NCBI GenBank assembly: GCA_011109175.1 | Contig: RDEW01000086.1 | Span: 9,707-73,706, forward strand | DNA: 64,000 nucleotides | DNA from: Dicyema japonicum | Taxonomy: Eukaryota; Dicyemida; Rhombozoa; Dicyemidae | Reading direction: 5' to 3' | Part shown: piece after piece, positions 56,660 through 64,000 of the stretch | How the letters are laid out: every line of letters starts with the position of its first letter | Position numbering within the stretch: position 1 is the stretch's first letter | Notes under the pieces: model-generated | The model's input: the letters and a program-made list of their open reading frames with translations, nothing else | Told to the model about the DNA's origin: nothing | The model's database searches: none | Translations under genes and position numbers: made by a program

Positions 56660-59505
56660 CGTTGTTGTGGTACGCTGTTTGTGTATATTGTATTCTTCTG
56701 TTGTATGGTCATACATTATATAATTGGATTCATCAAATAGTGTTGAAGGCTGTTGTCAAAATGTCTAATATATATTTTATATTTTGTCAACCTATGAATA
56801 TGGATTTTTTCACTATTTGATTTCTCCCTATTTATATTCTTTGGCTATATTTTTTTCAGTCTGTTTGTATTCCTAATTGTTATGCGTCTGCATCATGGCA
56901 AGAATATTTTCAGTATTCCAATTATTATTAAGGCACTACACGAAAGCCATCATGTTAATAGTACCTCATGTGCTACAATCAACTCAATATTTAGAGTTTC
57001 TCCTTTATTTCCCTCTGTCGAATGCAATCGATCTTAATTTGTATGGGTCGTCCCCGTTTTGAGTTTCTTTTCACCTGGTTTATATCAGTAATCCAATAAT
57101 ATACATAATTCGAAGAGAAAAATAACATTTGATCACTCATCTATGATTTATTTACTACATTTTCTCCGAACTATATTGAATCTTCACTTCGATGTTTACT
57201 GTTTGAACATTGCTTTTTTGCATAACCCAATTCATTTTTATCCTATTGATTGTAATTCTTCACAAAGTTTGTCGATCCCTTTGTTGACATAATACATAAA
57301 TTCCTGAAGAAATATTTTCTTTTCTGCTTCTGACCATTTAATCAATAATAACATTTAATTCCTGATTCCATCAAGGACATTTTCCTCTGAAATAGAAAAT
57401 TATCTAAATTTTTCTTCAGGTAACGATGTGTGTTTTTGAATATCTCAATAATATTCTGAGACATCGGTTTTGTAACACTTTCAGTTTGTATATTGTGGTT
57501 GCCTGCCTTTTATACTTCAGAACGTTTACCTTTTTTGCATTTGCTATCTCATTTTTGACATCCAAGATATGGAAGGTCCTGGATTTAATTTATAGAGATG
57601 TGGCTGATCTATTTTGGAACTTTTTGTAACAGTTTGATTCGATCGTTGCGATGTCAATAAGTAGTTCAGTGTCCATGCCATAGTTTCCCACATCATTCCA
57701 TTCCAGGATCAAATCTCTACGATCGTATATACGAAAAATTTCTAAAGTAGGTCCTCATAGTCAGAACCATCAATGCTTATAATATCATCTTCGTCAGGTA
57801 TTAGATAATTTATGTTTAAATCATGCTTGTTATTTGTTATTTCATCTGCCTGGTGGCTTGGACTGTTCATCCGGGTACCTTTTCTTTGCTAACCATCCGT
57901 TTGATGGTTTAGTAAGTTACACATCCTGATTTGAATATCTTCCCTGACTGATCAAGTGGACAGGATTTGCTTATATATGTGGCGTTGGCCTACGTAAATC
58001 AATATTAGCGGCTAACTTGCTTTTTGGCGGAAGATCGTATCGTGTGAACAAAAATTGACATCCTTCGGGATCTGCTATTGGTCTCTATGGACTATAACTT
58101 TTTTTAATGGTCACTTTTGAATTTATTATATAAATTGGCATTTTTATCCATTTACATTGTCCCATTGATCAGTCTATTAGCATGAACTCAGCAATATTGA
58201 TTACATGAGTAATAGGAATATCAAATGACCTACGTCTTGGTTGGGGATTTAACGAGATAAGTAGTAAGGATGCCAAATGAACATTGGCAAGATAGAATAG
58301 GCTGATTGTGTCTTAGTTGAGTATACAAAAGGACATAACGAAGATGTCCTAGAGAATTCCCTTCGGGGATCAAACGAGATCATATAAACAAAAACTCAAA
58401 TCGTTAAGAATCTAAAAAGTTAAAGTACATTAAAAGATTATGACGAATATTTAGAATCAGAACTGCGTGAGACAGTAAGAAAATATATAAGTAAGAATTT
58501 ATACAGAAAACATATAGGATCTCCCCATTTGTGCAGCTGTCTCAAAGTCATCTTTTGTTTATATTCTGCATCAGACAGTATCGTTACCATTAATTGTATT
58601 CCTTCTATATATCACCGAAACTTTCACCATAGATGATCTCACCCTCCTAAAGACATCAAAAACCACAGGTATTTCATCAGAGACAACTTGAACAAGATTC
58701 CTCATTTTTAAACATACACTTGACCAGCCATTTTCTTATCCTCTAACATGATTTTGATTAAGAAATCAATTTTCCACAAGAACCTCAAGATGGAGGATAA
58801 GATATAGTCACCCCTATGTCTATACAAGCTTCTTGCTGCGGATTGTCTCAGAATACTGGATAATCCCTAAAAAGGAAGGTTTCTTCTTGTATCTTGGGGA
58901 TATTTCGAGATATAATCGTTTCTGATGCTCTGGAGACCAAAACAAATTGCTTGTGTATTGATTCCAACAAAGGTATTGGAGATACTGGGGAATACGAAAT
59001 CATCAACGTAAGAAAATGAAGTGATTTTAATATTTAAATTTTAGTAATGTTACTTCCAAGTACATTAGAATAATAATCTGATTGTTTGTATTTTATGCAG
59101 TCCCTGGAAATCACAATTCGATTCGGATTACCATCACTAACGTGTTTATTCCCCAACGGTCATAATAACGCATCCCGACAATTTTTACTCACAAGTCAGC
59201 CATCTTCTGAAAGTCATGGGATCTTAAATGACTAAACTCACGAACACAAAATCTGCCCACAACGCCAAATATAACAGTTGTAGTTATTTTTCAAGGTTAT
59301 TAAATCACTCTTTAGTCTTGGTTTTGTCCTAAGGTACCTCTTTGTATCTGAAATGTATTAGCAGTTCCAACCTCGATCGGTTGAGTTCATAGTTTGCTCT
59401 AATTTTGTACAACATGCCCGTCGCTGTGTTAATTAGCCTTTAAAATTAAATTACAATTATTCCAAAAACCAAGGGTAACCACACTAACTAACTCCTTGAT
59501 CCTAA
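56660..59505. other. Intergenic
   Basis: About 2.8 kb, AT-rich. It includes the second copy of the small repeat at 57207-57247. The frames at 56877-57062 and 57426-57629 are hydrophobic but have no recognisable features. No gene claimed. Confidence 0.3.
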
Positions 59506-59509
59506 TCGT

Positions 59510-59690
59510 TCCAGAACTGTCTCCGGGTTACCACATTGTCCCCGGGGAAAAATAGTGGATCTTCTTGATTGCGGCCAGGCATTGGCGTATCTTTAGTAAG
59601 GTGGATCCAATGACGCCATCAAAGGGAGGGAAAATAATTATTGACATTTTATCAACATGGAACTACATGGCGCCACGTGGTCAAAATTCT
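59510..59690 (-). mobile_element. SINE-A fragment, degraded
   Basis: CCAGGCATTGGCGTATCTTT, GGTGGATCCAATGACGCCAT and ACATGGCGCCACGTGGTC line up with the 5' half of SINE-A in inverted orientation; the tail half is largely lost. Confidence 0.65.
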
Positions 59691-60810
59691 TTAAGTCTTG
59701 AACACGTATTAAGCCCTAGTATTTATTGCTTAATCGATAGTTAGTTTCTGTAGTTTCCATCTTTACGAAATACCCGTCTTTCTTCAAGTTTTTATTTTCT
59801 TCTTTGTTCCTATCTTTACAAAATACCCGTCTTCAAGACACCATTCTAAATGGATCAGTTTTTCCCAAATAAAAGACGGATAGCATTCCAAAAAAGTCTC
59901 TTAGATTTCATTTGTCCAATAGATGATAATAGTTTTTTCAAGGCTTTTTTTATTGTTTTATGAGGGTTGTGATTATGTGATTTAAATATTTTATATTCTT
60001 CAGGGCAAGATAAGGTAACGGGTTGCTTAATCTTCAATGAGTTTCTCATGTAAAGGAACAGGCTTCGGAGTCGAGCATAGTGTTACAGCATTTATACACA
60101 ACTCAAGGTAAACCTTTGACCTTGGTAAAGGTTAACCAGATGTTCTGTATTTGAGATTTCTTTAGTAAATCTCCTCTTTTGCAGATACTAAAATTATTAC
60201 GATTCTTCCACATCACATGGTTATATTTTCCCTGTTCAATACAATATTCGTGGAAAGACGATCGCATTCGATTTTCGATAATTTTATATTTTATTTGTAT
60301 TTTGCCTGTTTTTGGGAAAACTGGAATTTACCGTACATTCGGATTCCGTTTTAAATGCATATTTGATCTCTTATACCTCCTCGAAGAATTTAATGGATAC
60401 AGTCATCAAATATTATTCCGGACTGAATGTATATATGACACCATCTAGAGCTGTGGACTTTTGGTAGTACCGTTATCTTGATGTTCCCGAAGGCGATTCT
60501 AATCAGAAAGCATACTCGAGACGTGTCTTTTTAAAAATGAGGTACCACATTGAGAGCATATTGGATGTCTGAAGACTTACATGCCTCAAAGCGGTAAGCT
60601 ACCATTCAACAGGTGCCTGGCTGAATCCCCATCCTGTCGAGATTGACAACCTTCTGGACGATGAAGAAGTAGAATAGCCGCCTCGCTACGTCTTGGTCTT
60701 AAAGTGTGTGCGGAGCGAAAATGTCGTTGTGGATTTTTTTGATGTGTCTCCAGATTTAATCTATTCTAGAATTCCTGATTATTACAAACTGATTTTGTAA
60801 CGCCAAAAAA
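59691..60810. other. Intergenic with a short direct repeat
   Basis: CATCTTTACGAAATACCCGT (about 59758) recurs as TATCTTTACAAAATACCCGT (about 59811), a tandem duplication of roughly 53 bp. Frames at 59855-60049 (-) and 60179-60448 (+) are unassigned. Parts of 60480-60800 may belong to the reverse transcriptase remnant that follows. Confidence 0.3.
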
Positions 60811-60811
60811 T

Positions 60812-60970
60812 CACATCAGAAAAGGCGTCAACGTTGCTTTGTCTTCCAACATAAAGTCAACATCGTCCACATACTTTATTTCGGTAATTGTGTTTTCGTC
60901 ATATGATTTTATAAGGTCACATAGTGCCATCTCTAGGTTGAAAGAATTTAGTACTATTGCTTATTGATAG
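60812..60970 (-). pseudogene. Reverse transcriptase palm remnant
   Basis: The minus strand reads FNLEMALCDLIKSYDENTIT then EIKYVDDVDFMLEDKATL. This is the LE.AL.DL......I.YADDxDF core of the LINE type seen at 30.4 and 36.5 kb, with YVDD for YADD. Confidence 0.7.
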
Positions 60971-61875
60971 GATATCAAGTCAGGAGTGACTGTTTTAACT
61001 GGTACATCCCCAACTTTGGAGAAACTAAAGATCCACTACTTTAGTGACGCGATTCTTATCTTATCTACAATTTCACACTCTTTGTCTGTAAAATTGTGGA
61101 ATTATATGTGATAGATAGATATTTTATTAACATGACAAACTCGTTACTAATTAAAAACTAATGAAAAGGAAAAGCCACGAGTTTGTCCTGGTTGATGGGG
61201 TCTGGTATAACGAGACACCATATGTCTCCTCTTTGAATTATTGACTCTTTGCATCCAACAAGAATTATTTTTACAAATGGTGCAATATTTCCTCAATGAA
61301 TCTTGCACGTCTCTCATCACTAGGCGGTTTGAAGGACTCGATGTGTGTTTCTCTTATTTTAGTTCAGATAGTGGCATTCCAAAAGATTTTAGTAGAATAA
61401 ATATTTTTTCTGACCAAAAAATGGTTTTATCAAGATATCTTTGTTGAGATCTCTAAGTTTTCGACAAAAAACGTATTGTTACTGAAACATTCAAACTTAT
61501 AATAATTTTTTTTAAAACAGACTTTTTAAAAAACTCATGTTAAATTTTTCTAAACCCTTTCGGATAAATGAATCAATTTTAAATTAATAATTGACCTGAG
61601 ATGTCTTTTCAATTTTAGATTATTGAATTGACTGGACTCAAGCAAGCAAGATCCGTTTAAGTAGCCATGGAGTTTCCAGTACGTGTGATGCATCATTTTT
61701 TGTCATCGAGTGAAAGAGTTTGATAACCACATGTGAATGCAACGTTAGAATTTAAATGAGCGTTTTTATTAATAAGTTCCATAAATATTATATAACGGAC
61801 GGGGAAATAAAAAGTTCGTACATTAAAAAATGTAGCTATTAATATTGATACTCCGATATTCATACAAATCAATTT
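60971..61875. other. Intergenic
   Basis: No supported feature; the frame at 61241-61447 is not recognised. Confidence 0.3.
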
Positions 61876-61879
61876 TTAA

Positions 61880-62152
61880 TATGAAGGTTCACGCATCTAC
61901 GATGCGAAAAGGGCTTGACGAGTGACGTCGTCATTATTGGGATTCACAGCGGAACTGGATAGTCAAAAGAACATACACACAAGAAAAAGAAAAAAAACAA
62001 AGAAGTAAAGAGCATTCCTTGATTCTCCCGGTACGATTAGTTATAACTGTTCTTTACTTAAATAAAGTGTGTGTTCTGCACGAGCGAAACCCTAGGCATC
62101 ATACGTGCTTATGGCAACGCGGTAGTGCTTAATTATTATTATTATAGTAGGG
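61880..62152 (+). mobile_element. SINE-B copy without tRNA-like head
   Basis: From GGTTCACGCATCTACGATGC through GACGAGTGACGTCGTCATTA, AGCGGAACTGGATAGTC, the A-rich AGAAAAAGAAAAAAAAC, AGAGCATTCCTTGATTCTCC and GTTCTTTACTTAAATAAAGT to ATTATTATTATTATAG. The 5' tRNA-like 70 bp are missing, as expected from incomplete reverse transcription. The last 60 bp (GGCATCATACGTGCTTATGG) resemble the mini-LINE tail (GGCATCGCGTACGTGCCTAT). Confidence 0.82.
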
Positions 62153-62154
62153 AG

Positions 62155-63085
62155 AAATCTCCTTCGACTGGTCGTCTTCTATATTAGACAGGAATATAGA
62201 TTCTGCCATACCTTTTCAGTTTGAACAAGCTTCAGCAATATCTATTATCTTTAATATCAAATTCATTTAACTGGTAGCATTTCGGACAGTATACGTGTCC
62301 GAGACTTTAATTCATATTCGGACTTTGAGTTCCTTTAATGTAAGCTATGCGCCATTGATTTTAGTTCTATTTCTTGCTAGGTTGAAATGGCCTTGTCATT
62401 ATGGACATAAATTCAAATTCATATTTAATCGTGTCAATTTATATTTTAGTTTTGGGAGATACCTAAGTTAAGTTAGACAGCTGCGGAAATCCTGTCTCGA
62501 GGTCGATTATTTGAAACGGCGCTGAGTCTTCTGGGACCTCCACAACCGGACTCGTTACCAATTAAAACTCAATTTTAATTGTCCCCAATCTCTGGGATCT
62601 CTAACATCTTGTATTAGTACCTAGAAATGATTAAAGTTGAAAGTTTTGAAATTAGCATTGAATCTCACGCCAATTGACAGGATGACTAGACGACATCTGT
62701 GCACGTTTAGCATTTTTAAAAAGTCTTCCAAAACCTCTTGCAGGAGAACTCTCGGTTGTATACGCCTGTCAATTAAAAAGTATTCAGTTAGTTGTGACCT
62801 GGGATGTATCGTCTATAAATTCTTTAATAGTTATGTCGATGGGCTATCCTTTGGATAAGATATAAGAATTTATATTTGATTCGTCGATTTAAAAATAACT
62901 TTAGAAACTATAATTATCAAAAACATGCATGAGATTAAGGTCTCCAATGAAGATCTTCTCTCTATCTCTAATCAACTTACGGAAATGATGTGTGGCTGAC
63001 TATAGACAAAGGGGATAATTATCAGTCTGTGGTACATTCCTGTAAGAGGAAGAGAGTGATTGCCACCAATTTTGATGGTTAGCTA
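62155..63085. other. Intergenic
   Basis: Nothing supportable; the frame at 62637-62858 lacks recognisable features. Confidence 0.3.
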
Positions 63086-63089
63086 ATAA

Positions 63090-63440
63090 TGTTGTGTGTT
63101 TTAAAATTCTCCAACTCCAACAGAATCGTCAGAGATCAGAGATATCAGCATTTGAAAGTCAAGCTGCCTGAGCAGAGAGTCGTATGTAAAATAAATATGA
63201 GAGGCTTCTGAACCAATAAACCAACACCGACATTCCTGTTAGTGACTGGAAGTTGCAAATGAAGTGGTGCTTGAATCAATGCCCTCCGTGTCGGGAATCA
63301 CTTTGACAACGATAGATTCTCCATCAGTATCTCCACAGACCTGGACTGAAGATTTGCTGACTCAAATACGGAGTGGAAGTACTGTTATGGACATCACGCC
63401 CCTTCTTTCCGAAGAATTGCTGGACGATTCCCGAAACATA
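63090..63440 (+). pseudogene. Degraded copy of the 7.6-8.55 kb retroelement, middle part
   Basis: GATTCTCCATCAGTATCTCC and TACTGTTATGGACATCACGC follow GTTCTCCATCAGACTTGGAT and GACTGCTATGGACATCATGC of the better copy, with the same relative spacing over about 350 bp (YGHHA zinc-knuckle region). It stops before the EPTGLSRDDGKRPDG motif. Confidence 0.65.
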
Positions 63441-63684
63441 ATACGATCTGACTGTAAAAGAAGAGTCTGTAATACTTATGGTTTATAGTTGACATAACGT
63501 GATATACAGAGGCCACGAACACAGAAAATCTCATTTTATATATAGAAATATTAATAGCTTGAGTCACTTAGCTGGGTACTATTATGTTCGTTCGATTGTA
63601 ATTTACTGGAATCGAAACCTAACTATTAATCTAACAACTAAGATGCTTTAACTTTAAATAAGGCAAAATTTTTCACAAAAGAAC

Positions 63685-63850
63685 ATGTTAGAACTTAGAA
63701 ACTATTAGAGGAGTCATCCACTTAACTAACAAAAATTATAGTAGGATTATTAATTAAAGTCAAATTGTGACTATTTTAAATAAATTTAATACATATATAT
63801 TTTTAAAAATTATTTTACAATATGGCGAACCTATAAATACATTTATATTA
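63685..63850 (+). repeat. Interspersed repeat, copy 2 (empty form)
   Basis: Matches the arms of copy 1 at 55.5-56.1 kb: AACTAACAAAAATTATAGTA on the left, TTTAATACATATATATTTTT and ACAATATGGCGAACCTATAA on the right. Only about 30 bp lie between the arms where copy 1 has about 400. Confidence 0.7.
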
Positions 63851-63862
63851 ATCTGCCACTTT

Positions 63863-64000
63863 CAACATGGTTTCAAATGTGAGCGTTCAACTACGACACA
63901 TTTGACTTCACTGTCTCAATTTATATCAGAAGGGTTCAACGTACCGAAACGCCATCTACGTACAATAATGGTTTCCCTGGATATCCAGAAGGCGTTCGAT
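63863..64000 (+). pseudogene. Reverse transcriptase, start of the catalytic domain, cut by window end
   Basis: TTHLTSLSQFISEGFN then RTIMVSLDIQKAFD, the TxxxVxLDIxKAFD motif of a Jockey/R1-type reverse transcriptase. The frame is still open at the last base, so the element continues beyond the window. Confidence 0.7.

Noticed and set aside
1-64000. CRISPR arrays, operons, Shine-Dalgarno sites or other prokaryotic signals
   Set aside because: None seen; spliceosomal introns and animal gene families make the window clearly eukaryotic.

Overview
The window is metazoan nuclear DNA, AT-rich, with a handful of host genes scattered through many decayed retrotransposons, SINEs and DNA transposons. 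Host genes carry very small spliceosomal introns (mostly 20-28 bp, GT...TAG). Together with animal-specific genes (TRPN/NOMPC channel, MYC-like bHLH factor, adhesion-type GPCR), this best fits a dicyemid mesozoan such as Dicyema. The taxon is an inference from intron size and gene content; no marker gene in the window proves it.

Layout. 0-5 kb: the catalytic half of HMG-CoA reductase (+), the tail of an unrecognised membrane protein (-), a three-finger C2H2 gene (+). 5-8.6 kb: SINE copies and the 3' end of a non-LTR element. 8.7-14.2 kb: an essentially complete TRPN channel gene with about 29 ankyrin repeats and close to one micro-intron per repeat. 14.3-24.9 kb: mostly repeats. 24.9-29.7 kb (-): a secreted-start gene whose exons encode five copies of an unrecognised ~195-residue module, then GAIN/GPS and seven membrane segments, i.e. 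an adhesion-GPCR-like receptor. 30.4-37.5 kb: a long LINE copy, a hAT transposon with intact target-site duplication, and a hAT/LINE chimera. 38-45 kb: CENP-B-type helix-turn-helix and Tigger-like transposase remnants, and a MYC-like gene at 40.2-40.9 kb. 46.4-49.2 kb (-): a fragmented gene region with C-type-lectin-like segments. 49.7-64 kb: LINE and SINE remnants, including a 514-bp internally deleted LINE with perfect target-site duplication.

How the parts relate. The host genes have unrelated roles (isoprenoid synthesis, mechanosensation, transcription, cell-surface reception); nothing suggests an operon or a joint pathway. The mobile elements form a network: a tRNA-headed SINE shares its 3' tail with the LINE, another SINE sits inside a LINE copy, and LINE sequence lies inside a hAT copy.

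Caveat. Most host genes are broken by single-base shifts, many in homopolymers, although protein similarity continues on both sides. Either the sequence is an unpolished draft or the genes are decaying. Several in-frame stop codons are not explained by homopolymers. Exon edges were read by eye from splice signals and reading frame and have not been checked against transcripts.
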